Source: CAWBRT01 sp963832785 (GTDB taxonomy: Bacteria > Acidobacteriota > Terriglobia > Terriglobales > Acidobacteriaceae). From it: a stretch of 64,000 nt of DNA. This document shows, piece by piece, positions 7,632 through 14,611 of this stretch. Position 1 is the stretch's first letter; each line of letters starts with the position of its first letter. The translations under genes were made by a program, and so were the position numbers. The stretch lies in assembly GCA_963832785.1 (NCBI GenBank), contig CAWHVF010000004.1, forward strand, positions 62,001 through 126,000, written 5' to 3'. The notes below the pieces were generated by a model, which was not told the origin of the DNA, made no database searches, and saw only the letters and a list, made by a program, of their open reading frames with translations.

Positions 7632-8501
7632 ATGGAGAAACCTGTGGTCTCATCCGAACTGGTTCACAAGCTGCAAGAAAAGGCGCTGGTGCTGCGCGAG
7701 CACATCGTCAAGGACCTGATTGGCGTAGGCAAAGTCGGGCATCTGGGAGGCTCTTCTTCCTGTGCCGAGATCGTGGCGACGCTCTACTTTCACAAAATGA
7801 AAATCGATCCCCAGAATCCGGCGATGGAGAATCGGGACCGGTTTCTGTTGAGTAAGGGGCACGCGGCGCTGGTGCAATATGCTGCCCTGGCCATGGCCGG
7901 CTACTTCCCCACCGAAGAGCTAAAGAAAGTGAAAGTGCTGGGCGGCATGCTGCAAGGCCATCCCGACATGACCAGCACGCCCGGGGTGGAAGCCAACACC
8001 GGCTCGCTGGGGCAAGGCCTGTCGGTGGCCAACGGCATGGCGCTGGGGCTGCGGCTGGACGGCAAGAAGAGCAAAGTTTACGCCATCATTGGCGACGGTG
8101 AGCTGGCCGAGGGGCAGATCTGGGAAGCGGCCATGGCGGCGGCCCGCTTCAAGCTGGACAACCTGACCGCCATCGTCGACCGCAACCGGGTGCAGGCGAC
8201 CGGCCCGATTGTCGAGCGCTTCGACATTGGAGACGTCGCTGCCAAGTGGCGCGCCTTCGGCTGGAACCTCATCGAGATCGACGGGCACGACCCGGCCGCC
8301 ATCATTGAAGCGCTTGACCAGGCCGATACCGTCAAGGGCAAACCCACCGTCATCATCGCCAACACCGTCAAAGGCAAAGGCATTTCCTTCGCCGAACACA
8401 ACGCCGCCTTCCACAACGGGGCCATGACGGCCGAACAGTACGCAATCGCCATGCACGATCTGGAGAAGCTGCGCCAGCAGCGGCAGGAGAAACAAATATG
8501 A
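7632..8501 (+). CDS. Transketolase, N-terminal (thiamine diphosphate-binding) subunit
   Basis: This 289-residue protein matches the N-terminal half of transketolase. The family's diphosphate-binding motif GDGELAEGQIWEAAMAA is near residue 153, with GHLGGSSSCAEIVATLYF near residue 37 and SKGHAALVQYA near 75. Split transketolases have the thiamine diphosphate- and metal-binding half as one chain and the pyrimidine-binding half as the next; here the second half follows with an ATGA overlap. Together they transfer two-carbon units between sugar phosphates in the cytoplasm. Many archaea and anaerobic bacteria use this split form, and in catabolic clusters it often serves one specific sugar rather than central metabolism. 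Confidence 0.93.
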   Translation: MEKPVVSSELVHKLQEKALVLREHIVKDLIGVGKVGHLGGSSSCAEIVATLYFHKMKIDPQNPAMENRDRFLLSKGHAALVQYAALAMAGYFPTEELKKVKVLGGMLQGHPDMTSTPGVEANTGSLGQGLSVANGMALGLRLDGKKSKVYAIIGDGELAEGQIWEAAMAAARFKLDNLTAIVDRNRVQATGPIVERFDIGDVAAKWRAFGWNLIEIDGHDPAAIIEALDQADTVKGKPTVIIANTVKGKGISFAEHNAAFHNGAMTAEQYAIAMHDLEKLRQQRQEKQI

Positions 8502-9454
8502 GCACCACCAGTCTGCGGACCGCCTATGGCGAGACCCTGGTTGAGTTGGGAAAAGAGAACAAGAACATCGTGGTGCTGGAGGCCGATCTGGGCAAGTCGA
8601 CCATGTCGATTCTGTTCCAGAACGCCTATCCCGAGCGTTTTTTCGAGATGGGCATTGCCGAACAGAACATGGCCTCGACGGCGGCCGGACTGGCGCTGAC
8701 GGGCAAGATTCCTTTCATCAGTTCGTTTGCCACCTTTGCCTCGGGCCGATGCTATGACCAACTGCGGCAGACCATCTCCATTGCCAGGCTCAACGTCAAG
8801 ATCTGCGGCTCGAGTTCGGGGCTGTCGGATTTCGGCGACGGCTCGACCCACCAGTCGGTGGAGGACATGGCCATCATGCGGGCCATTCCCAACATGACGG
8901 TGCTGGTGCCGGCCGACGCGGTGGAGACGCGCAAGATGGTCAAGGCAATGGTGGGCTGGCGGGGGCCGGTCTACTTGCGGGTCAGCCGCGCCGAGCTGCC
9001 CATCCTGACCAGCGCGGAGGGCGAGTACCAGATCGGCAAGCTCTATACGCTGCGAGAAGGTAAGCACGTGGTGGTCTTCGCCAACGGGGTGATGCTTGCA
9101 AAGTCGCTGGAGGCGGCCGCAGCCCTGGAAACGGACGGGATTTCGGTGAAGGTCATTAATGTCAGCACGGTCAAACCGCTGGACCGGCAGGCGGTCATCG
9201 ACTGCACGCAGGGATGCTGGGGGGCGGTGGCCGCGGAAGAGCACAGCGTAATCGGCGGACTGGGCAGCGCCATCGCCGAGGCGTTGCGCGGGGTGGTCGG
9301 CCTGCCGCTGGAATTTGTGGGCATCCAGGACCGCTTCGGCACCTCGGCCGAGAACTACCCGGAACTGCTGGCCCATTACGGGCTGACCTCGGAGGCCATC
9401 GTCGGTTGCATCCGCAAGATGCGGCCTTCGTCGGTAGCCTCGGCAACGCGGTGA
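8498..9454 (+). CDS. Transketolase, C-terminal (pyrimidine-binding) subunit
   Basis: This 318-residue protein is the complementary half of the split transketolase. FFEMGIAEQNMASTAAGLAL near residue 48 carries the glutamate that activates the thiamine ring, followed by a transketolase C-terminal domain from about residue 180. AGGAG sits eight bases before the ATG, which overlaps the stop of the N-terminal subunit. The last helix region ends 62 bases before the next gene. Both halves have similar composition and codon use, so the pair was probably inherited together. Confidence 0.93.
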   Translation: MSTTSLRTAYGETLVELGKENKNIVVLEADLGKSTMSILFQNAYPERFFEMGIAEQNMASTAAGLALTGKIPFISSFATFASGRCYDQLRQTISIARLNVKICGSSSGLSDFGDGSTHQSVEDMAIMRAIPNMTVLVPADAVETRKMVKAMVGWRGPVYLRVSRAELPILTSAEGEYQIGKLYTLREGKHVVVFANGVMLAKSLEAAAALETDGISVKVINVSTVKPLDRQAVIDCTQGCWGAVAAEEHSVIGGLGSAIAEALRGVVGLPLEFVGIQDRFGTSAENYPELLAHYGLTSEAIVGCIRKMRPSSVASATR

Positions 9455-9516
9455 AAAGTTCGAAGCGATGTCTTACATATTTCCGATCGGTATCTCATCT
9501 ATACACGGAGGAATTA

Positions 9517-10770
9517 ATGAAGAAGATAGTGGTTACCACACTGGTTTTTATTTTTTCGCTCTGCCTATGCACCAGCGCGCTGGCTCAGAACAAGGAGATT
9601 CGTGTTCTGCTGGGGAACCATCCTTACGGCGATCTGGTAAAGGCCTCTATCCCCGAATTTGAAAAGGCTACCGGAATCCGGGTCAAGGTCGAACAACTGC
9701 AGGAAAGCCAGCTCAGCACGAAACTGGCCACCGAGTTTGCCACCCGCTCGTCGTCTGTCGATGTATTCATGACCCGTCCCCTGCAGGAAGTGAAGATGTT
9801 CTACAAGAACGGCTGGAACGAGCCGCTCAACATGGACTTCTCCGATTATCCGAAGAATGTCATGAGCGTCGTTACCTTCGGGGGAAAAGCCTACGTTGTG
9901 CCGCTGGTGATGGACTGGGAGGTGCTTTATTACCGGAAAGATCTTTTCCAGAAAGCCGGCCTCAAGGTCCCCACCAACTTCACTGAACTGGAAGCCGCTG
10001 CCAAGAAGCTCAACTCGGACAGCATTGCAGGAATTGCCTCGCGCGGCAAAGGCGCGGCCGCTGTGACCCAGGCGTCGAGCTACGTCTATAACTATGGCGG
10101 ACTTTATCTTAACAAGGGTGTTGCTGTCTTTGATTCCAAACCCGCGCTTGACGCCATCCGCTTCTACGGCAGGCTGGTGGCCAACTATGGTCCCAAGGGT
10201 GTGACGGCAATGTCCTGGGAAAATATCCTGCCGCTGTTCCAGGCTGGCAAGATCGCCATGTGGACTGATACCGCCGTCTTCTACGGGCAGGTCGTCGATC
10301 CGACCAAGACGCAAGTCGCGCCCGGCAATGTCGGGATTGCCAACTTTCCCGCCGGTCCGAAGATGAACACGCCCTATTTCGCCACCGCGTGGGGTATGGC
10401 AATCTCTCAGCAATCGAAGCACAAGGATCTGGCAATGAAGTTCTTGCAGTGGGCGACGAGCAAGGAAATGGCTAGTAAGGGGGTACTTTCCGGCATCACG
10501 ATGGCGCGCTCCTCCGTATGGCAAGACAAAGCAGTAGCGGCCAAGATCAGCCGTGAGCTTATCGAGACTCGGGCTTTTGCCGCCAAGTATGGTAATCCGC
10601 TGGATCGCCCTTTCATGAGTGCCGTAGGCGAAGTTCGTGATCTGATCGGCGAACTAATTATCGAATCGATCAACACTAAGGGCACGTCGCCGGATCTGGA
10701 AAAGATGGCGATGGACAAGGTCACCAGAGTGAATGAAATCCTTAAGGAAACCGGAGAGTACGGCAAGTAA
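9517..10770 (+). CDS. ABC transporter sugar-binding protein (SBP family 1)
   Basis: This 417-residue protein has a clear signal peptide: charged MKK start, about 15 hydrophobic residues, cleavage after ALA-Q near residue 23. The mature part has the layout of family 1 solute-binding proteins (IRVLLGNHPYGDLVKASIPEFEKATGIRV..., WEVLYYRKDLF, and a tryptophan- and glycine-rich middle). It should bind a sugar or polyol outside the membrane. An open frame extends back to 9214, but the GGAGG site six bases before ATG 9517 and the signal peptide fix the start. It is the last gene of the dehydrogenase-transketolase operon. No permease or ATPase gene follows, so the rest of the transporter is elsewhere or lost. 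Confidence 0.9.
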   Translation: MKKIVVTTLVFIFSLCLCTSALAQNKEIRVLLGNHPYGDLVKASIPEFEKATGIRVKVEQLQESQLSTKLATEFATRSSSVDVFMTRPLQEVKMFYKNGWNEPLNMDFSDYPKNVMSVVTFGGKAYVVPLVMDWEVLYYRKDLFQKAGLKVPTNFTELEAAAKKLNSDSIAGIASRGKGAAAVTQASSYVYNYGGLYLNKGVAVFDSKPALDAIRFYGRLVANYGPKGVTAMSWENILPLFQAGKIAMWTDTAVFYGQVVDPTKTQVAPGNVGIANFPAGPKMNTPYFATAWGMAISQQSKHKDLAMKFLQWATSKEMASKGVLSGITMARSSVWQDKAVAAKISRELIETRAFAAKYGNPLDRPFMSAVGEVRDLIGELIIESINTKGTSPDLEKMAMDKVTRVNEILKETGEYGK

Positions 10771-10819
10771 TCTTTTGCGATAGCAATATCGTGAGCGGTG
10801 TTGCCTTGCAGTGGGAGTT

Positions 10820-10898
10820 CCGGCCACCTTGGTTTCGGGGCCCCTGGCAAGCGCCGTTGTGGCGCTTGCTGGGGTGCTTGGCGTTGACCGGTGGCCGG
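10820..10898 (+). terminator. Strong nested stem-loop after the sugar-binding protein gene
   Basis: CCGGCCACC (10820-10828) pairs perfectly with GGTGGCCGG (10890-10898). Inside it, CAAGCGCC (10848-10855) pairs with GGCGCTTG (10861-10868) around a 5-base loop, with CCCC/GGGG flanks. There is no uridine tract, so it is more likely an mRNA-stabilising 3' structure or a factor-assisted terminator than an intrinsic terminator. The whole 10771-11217 interval has no gene that I can support. Confidence 0.5.
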
Positions 10899-11217
10899 TA
10901 TTCGTTGAATGACGTTTCGTGCGGGACGTTCGAAGTAATTCGTGAACGGCTGAAAGAACGCGCCTTCACCGGGGGAGACTACAGCGGTTCTGGTATGCAG
11001 CAGGAAATCTTCGTGAATGAACGCTATATTCCGTCCTCGGTTGCGCGTTTAACGTGTCAAAGCTCCCGGCCGGCCAGATGTACCGGCCGCAGCTCCGGAC
11101 GGCAATCCTAACTCACCGTGGAGCGCCCCTGGACGCAACCTGATGGCGCTATCGACGCGGCCTTCCACATAGTAAACCAAATGACGGCGAAGAAACACTG
11201 ACTGTCACAGCCGCTGC

Positions 11218-12027
11218 TCAGCGAGGAAATGCCTCCGCCAGCCGGGCGCCGACCTCGGGCAGATTGCCCTTGCTCAACGCCAGCAGCTTGCGGGGCGATG
11301 CGTTCTTTTTTATATCGCAGCAGTACAGGACGCAGGTGGAGAACTCGCGCAGTCTGGTGAAGTGCCGGAAATTTTTGTGCAGCGTGCAGATCAGGACGCC
11401 GCTCTGGCCGAGCAGCGGCGCGAGCTCGTCCAGGTAAAACTCCAGCGACCAGTGGTAGCCAAGACCGAAGAAAGCATAGACAAGGTCGTAAGGCCCGGGC
11501 AAGTTGGACAGCGGCAACTCGGCAGCATTGAAGATCCGGTAGTTCGGGATGCGGTTGTAATCCAGAAAGTGCCGCAGCAGAGCCACATTGCCGCAGAACG
11601 ATGAAATGTCGGGCCATTGTGGCGGGCGGTCGTAATGCCTGGTCTTGTACTTGGTTTGCGCGCCGGTGGCGTCATAGAGATGTACTTCCGCCTGCTCGTC
11701 CCAAAGCCGCTTCTTACTGAAGTAGACGGCAGAGCGGCCCAGGCCAGGCCCAATCTCCAGCACGCGCCGCGGTCTCGCCATTTTTTCGAACAAAGACGAC
11801 AGCGCTTCGTATTCCCGCTCCGCCATGGCATTGGCTTCCGTCTGGTAAAGCAGGCGCGAGGCCTCGTCAGCACGGAAGGGAAGGCGCGTGGAAACCAGGC
11901 TGACGGCGGCGGCTACCTCCGACGTAAACGGTGGCGCTAGGAAGAGGTGCTCGGTTTGCGCAATGGCCGGATCGAGAATGCTCCGGCCGCGCAGGCGGTT
12001 CAGCGAGAACTTGGGGAAAAGGCGCAC
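11218..12027 (-). CDS. Class I SAM-dependent methyltransferase, function unknown
   Basis: This 269-residue protein contains VLEIGPGLGRSAVYFS near residue 92, the glycine-rich SAM-binding loop of class I methyltransferases. Further strands fit the fold, such as DLVYAFFGLGYHWSLEFYLD and GVLICTLHKNFRHF. The N-terminal 70 residues (possible substrate cap) are not recognisable. The start is GTG 12027, with GAGGT about nine bases upstream; no ATG is available nearby. It is transcribed divergently from the phosphoesterase and stands alone, so no pathway can be assigned. A sugar- or glycan-modifying role is possible because such small methyltransferases with an aromatic-rich middle are common there, but this is only a guess. 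Confidence 0.65.
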   Translation of the reverse strand: MRLFPKFSLNRLRGRSILDPAIAQTEHLFLAPPFTSEVAAAVSLVSTRLPFRADEASRLLYQTEANAMAEREYEALSSLFEKMARPRRVLEIGPGLGRSAVYFSKKRLWDEQAEVHLYDATGAQTKYKTRHYDRPPQWPDISSFCGNVALLRHFLDYNRIPNYRIFNAAELPLSNLPGPYDLVYAFFGLGYHWSLEFYLDELAPLLGQSGVLICTLHKNFRHFTRLREFSTCVLYCCDIKKNASPRKLLALSKGNLPEVGARLAEAFPR

Positions 12028-12214
12028 GCACTATTACCTCAGAATCAGAAGCGAATAAGTATCTTATGCGAAAACCGGCGGAACCGGCCGAATTACTCAG
12101 CAAAGTGCCTTTGAACTGCTCGATTGATGAAATTTCTTTATAAGGATTGTATAACACTGGTATAGTAAGCACCATTTAAGTTGACCAGTACGGCCTTGAA
12201 CAGGAAGGCGATCT

Positions 12215-12310
12215 ATGGACTTTCCGGTTCTGGCGCTGGTAACTCCGTGGTTGGGGACCAAAGCCTGGAAGCAAAAGATAAGTTTTTACACTTGCCTTTG
12301 CGGCGCTTAG
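12215..12310 (+). CDS. Possible 31-residue small protein in the divergent intergenic region
   Basis: ATG 12215 follows AGGAAGG with a spacing of about six bases, a good ribosome site. The frame reads a short hydrophobic-aromatic peptide ending CLCGA before TAG. There is no similarity that I recognise, and the peptide may not be made. The rest of the 12028-12342 interval shows TATAGT-like boxes near 12161 but no convincing promoter pair. Confidence 0.2.
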   Translation: MDFPVLALVTPWLGTKAWKQKISFYTCLCGA

Positions 12311-12342
12311 GAGTCGGCATCTCAATAATTTCCTGGAGCTGA

Positions 12343-13437
12343 ATGGTGCCACCTATGAAAACCATCGTAATCAGCGATATCCACATCAGCGACGGCGCTA
12401 CCTATAGCTGGTTCACTCCTTCTCGTTCAGACCGCCTGGCCGCAATGCTCAACATGGTCGCCAATGATCCGGAGGTGGGCGAACTTGTTTTGCTGGGAGA
12501 CATCTTTGACCTGTGGCTCTATCCGGTAGATGTCGTGCCGCTGACTGTCAGCCAGATTTTGGACCGGAACCCAAAAGTTGCTGCCGCCTTCAAGGTATGC
12601 GTCGGGGCAAAATCGGCCGTCTACTACCTAAACGGCAATCACGACATGGCGGCAACACAGGCAGACCTCGCGGACCCGCGGCTCACTTCTGACGGTAAGC
12701 AGATCAGGGTGATCACGACTGATTGGTACAAGCAGAATTGCAACAGCAAATGGCACTTCGAGCACGGGCATGAAGGAGATATGTTTAATGCTCGCGATGA
12801 CTCCCTCGAGACGATTGGGGAATACCCGCTCGGGTACTTCATTACTCGTCTCGCGGCTACGGCCGGAGAGCCGAAGGCCGCCTGCGATAAGGTGAGACGC
12901 GTGCTCACGGACTTCAAGCGCGACCTGAATCCGTTACATATGCTTTCGGATCTGGAACAGTTGAGCAAAGGCTCGTTTCTCGTGTCCACCATCATCAATG
13001 CGCTGGTGGAATATGCGAATGAAAAGACGGGGAAGGATCTGCGAGACAGCGCTCCACTCCGGCTGGCGAATCCGGCTCTGGACAACGTCACTATCGGGGA
13101 TGTGAAGCAGCATTATCGGGGCCTATTTCAGCGTTGGGTCAAAAAGTACGGCCGCGTTGCCGCGCTTGACTCAATGCTGGCCACGTTTGAGGACGACGGG
13201 CTGGATTGGTGGGCCCACAACCTTTTATCCGCCTCCCCCGACCTGCAAGTGGTTGCCATGGGTCATACGCACAGCATACGGCCAGCCGGCGGTGCCGGCC
13301 CTGCGGCAAACCCGGACCCGAACTATTACAACGATGGCTGCTGGTGTACCGACGGTCCGTCCTATATGAGAATTACCGGCGACCAGGCCGAGACGGTGCT
13401 CTTTACAGATTCACTGGCGAAAAGCGCCACGGTGTAA
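12343..13437 (+). CDS. Calcineurin-like metallophosphoesterase
   Basis: This 364-residue protein shows the full metal-ligand set of the superfamily: SDIHISD near residue 10, GDIFDLW near 50, YYLNGNHDM near 97, HFEHGHEGD near 143 and MGHTHSIR near 308. The GDIFDLW and GNHD forms are those of UDP-2,3-diacylglucosamine pyrophosphatase (LpxH)-like enzymes, but this protein is longer (about 240 in LpxH) and has an insert of roughly 120 residues between the GHEGD and GHTH motifs. The substrate is therefore open. ATG 12343 has GGAG about 8 bases upstream; ATG 12355 is an alternative. No signal peptide is seen. Confidence 0.85.
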   Translation: MVPPMKTIVISDIHISDGATYSWFTPSRSDRLAAMLNMVANDPEVGELVLLGDIFDLWLYPVDVVPLTVSQILDRNPKVAAAFKVCVGAKSAVYYLNGNHDMAATQADLADPRLTSDGKQIRVITTDWYKQNCNSKWHFEHGHEGDMFNARDDSLETIGEYPLGYFITRLAATAGEPKAACDKVRRVLTDFKRDLNPLHMLSDLEQLSKGSFLVSTIINALVEYANEKTGKDLRDSAPLRLANPALDNVTIGDVKQHYRGLFQRWVKKYGRVAALDSMLATFEDDGLDWWAHNLLSASPDLQVVAMGHTHSIRPAGGAGPAANPDPNYYNDGCWCTDGPSYMRITGDQAETVLFTDSLAKSATV

Positions 13438-13442
13438 CTACG

Positions 13443-13580
13443 CCTCTACCAGTTGCTACCATATTCGAATACCGCGTCGTCTGGCCAGACGGTACAGCGC
13501 GCTGGCTAGTGGATCATGGGCGCCCTTCTCACGATGAGAGCGGGCAAACCGTCGGTATAGCCGGCGTTGGTTGGCACTAA
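13443..13580 (+). pseudogene. Relic of a PAS/PAC sensor domain
   Basis: A frame that has no start of its own reads FEYRVVWPDGTARWLVDHG, then a GRP-H-DESGQTVGIAGVGWH stretch and a stop. This is the second half of a PAS fold with its PAC motif (normally followed by a D-I-T-E-R-K linker), as found in sensor kinases. Only about 40 residues remain, immediately after the phosphoesterase and touching the convergent end of the gas vesicle cluster. It is a leftover of a deleted sensor gene. Confidence 0.6.
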
Positions 13581-13897
13581 CTAAGAGCTTCGGCCTGCTG
13601 AACCGCTGGCACCTCCAGCCGCGACAGTCTCTCCTCGAGGCGAGCTACGGCACTAGCCAATTTGTCGGGCTCGGTCTGCCGGCTGAAAACAGGATTGTTC
13701 ACCCACCAGTCCATGCCCATTTCCCGGGCCTTATCCACGGAGCAGATCACCAGCCGGATTTGCAATGACAGCAGCTCGATATCGACTATCTTTACCTTGA
13801 TATCTCCGGCAATCACGATGCCTTTATCAAGCACCCGCTCCAGGACATCGGGCAACGTAGATGTCTGCATCGCATGGGGCACCATTTGTTGATGCAT
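13577..13897 (-). CDS. gvpJ: Gas vesicle structural protein, GvpA/GvpJ family
   Basis: This 106-residue protein contains the conserved GvpA-fold core (LPDVLERVLDKGIVIAG, then IKVKIVDIELLSLQIRLVI), the helix-strand-strand-helix unit that polymerises into vesicle wall in GvpA. A C-terminal tail of about 45 residues beyond the core is the mark of GvpJ-type paralogues, which are minor components thought to cap or nucleate vesicles. It is the last gene of the minus-strand cluster and lies 15 bases after gvpK. Assignment to J rather than M or A rests only on the tail and the position. Confidence 0.85.
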   Translation of the reverse strand: MHQQMVPHAMQTSTLPDVLERVLDKGIVIAGDIKVKIVDIELLSLQIRLVICSVDKAREMGMDWWVNNPVFSRQTEPDKLASAVARLEERLSRLEVPAVQQAEALS

Positions 13898-13912
13898 TCA
13901 CAATCTCCTTCT

Positions 13913-14314
13913 CTACATCAGCTTCCCTAGCGGGCCCAGATCGAGGTTCAAGTCCTCTTCCGCCAGTCCGAACTCTTGCCGCAGCCGCTCGATCTCTTCC
14001 GCCTGCCGCATCAGCGTCAGCCCCAGGCGTTCAATCTGCGCCTCCGTCAGCGACCCCGCGTCAATCCGCCGAATGGCTTGGCGCTCCATCAATTCGTGCA
14101 ACAGTTTCACCAGCGTCAGCACGAGTTTGCCGAGTCCGTTTCTAACGTTTTCCGGCTCAATCCGCAGCCGCAGCCTGGGGACCGCGCCGCCACTGCCGTG
14201 GGCGGCTCCCTCGACGGGGCGGGTCTCCAAGATCCGGGCAAAATCCGCGATGGATTCGGATTCGACCCGCGGCTGGCAAGCCGGATCCAGCGCCATTTTT
14301 TCCTTGCCGGCCAT
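13913..14314 (-). CDS. gvpK: Gas vesicle protein GvpK
   Basis: This 133-residue protein has the GvpK hallmark segments RLRIEPENVRNGLGKLVLTL, LLHELMERQAIRRID and DLNLDLGPLGKL at the C-terminus. GvpK is required for vesicle formation in haloarchaea and bacteria, though its mechanism is not settled. The start ATG 14314 is 3 bases after the stop of the upstream GvpA-family gene, and the gene reads into gvpJ with a 15-base gap. The first about 45 residues are variable and proline/alanine-rich, as usual for the family. Confidence 0.93.
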   Translation of the reverse strand: MAGKEKMALDPACQPRVESESIADFARILETRPVEGAAHGSGGAVPRLRLRIEPENVRNGLGKLVLTLVKLLHELMERQAIRRIDAGSLTEAQIERLGLTLMRQAEEIERLRQEFGLAEEDLNLDLGPLGKLM

Positions 14315-14317
14315 CGG

Positions 14318-14611
14318 TTACTCCTCTTTTGCGGCCAGGGCCAGCGACATCCCCACCGCGCTCAGCTCTGGTGCCGCGGGGCGGAGAGCCTGCAGGTCGG
14401 GAAGCCCGCGCACGCTTTCAATCGAAGCGATCACAAGTTGCAAGTCCAGGTAAACCAGTTCCACATCAGCCACGGAGATTGAAATTTCTCCGGCCACCAC
14501 GGCGCCTTTGTTGAGTATTCGATCGAGCGCCTCGCAGAGCGAGACGCGCTCTAACTCCTCGAGCCCCGCAAGTTCAAGTTCGTCGCTTTGTTCTCTGATA
14601 TTCGACCGCAT
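14318..14611 (-). CDS. Gas vesicle protein, GvpA family (GvpS/GvpM-like)
   Basis: This 97-residue protein has a GvpA-type core (VSLCEALDRILNKGAVVAG, then ISVADVELVYLDLQLVIASI) with an N-terminal extension of about 22 acidic residues and a short tail. This is the pattern of GvpS or GvpM-like minor wall or nucleation proteins. Its ATG lies 61 bases inside the end of the upstream ATPase gene. No later start codon precedes the conserved core, so the overlap is real and implies strong translational coupling. It is one of three GvpA-fold proteins in the cluster. Confidence 0.85.
   Translation of the reverse strand: MRSNIREQSDELELAGLEELERVSLCEALDRILNKGAVVAGEISISVADVELVYLDLQLVIASIESVRGLPDLQALRPAAPELSAVGMSLALAAKEE

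Noticed and set aside
9214..9516. Upstream extension of the sugar-binding protein frame
   Set aside because: It overlaps the transketolase gene; the signal peptide and GGAGG site define the start at 9517.
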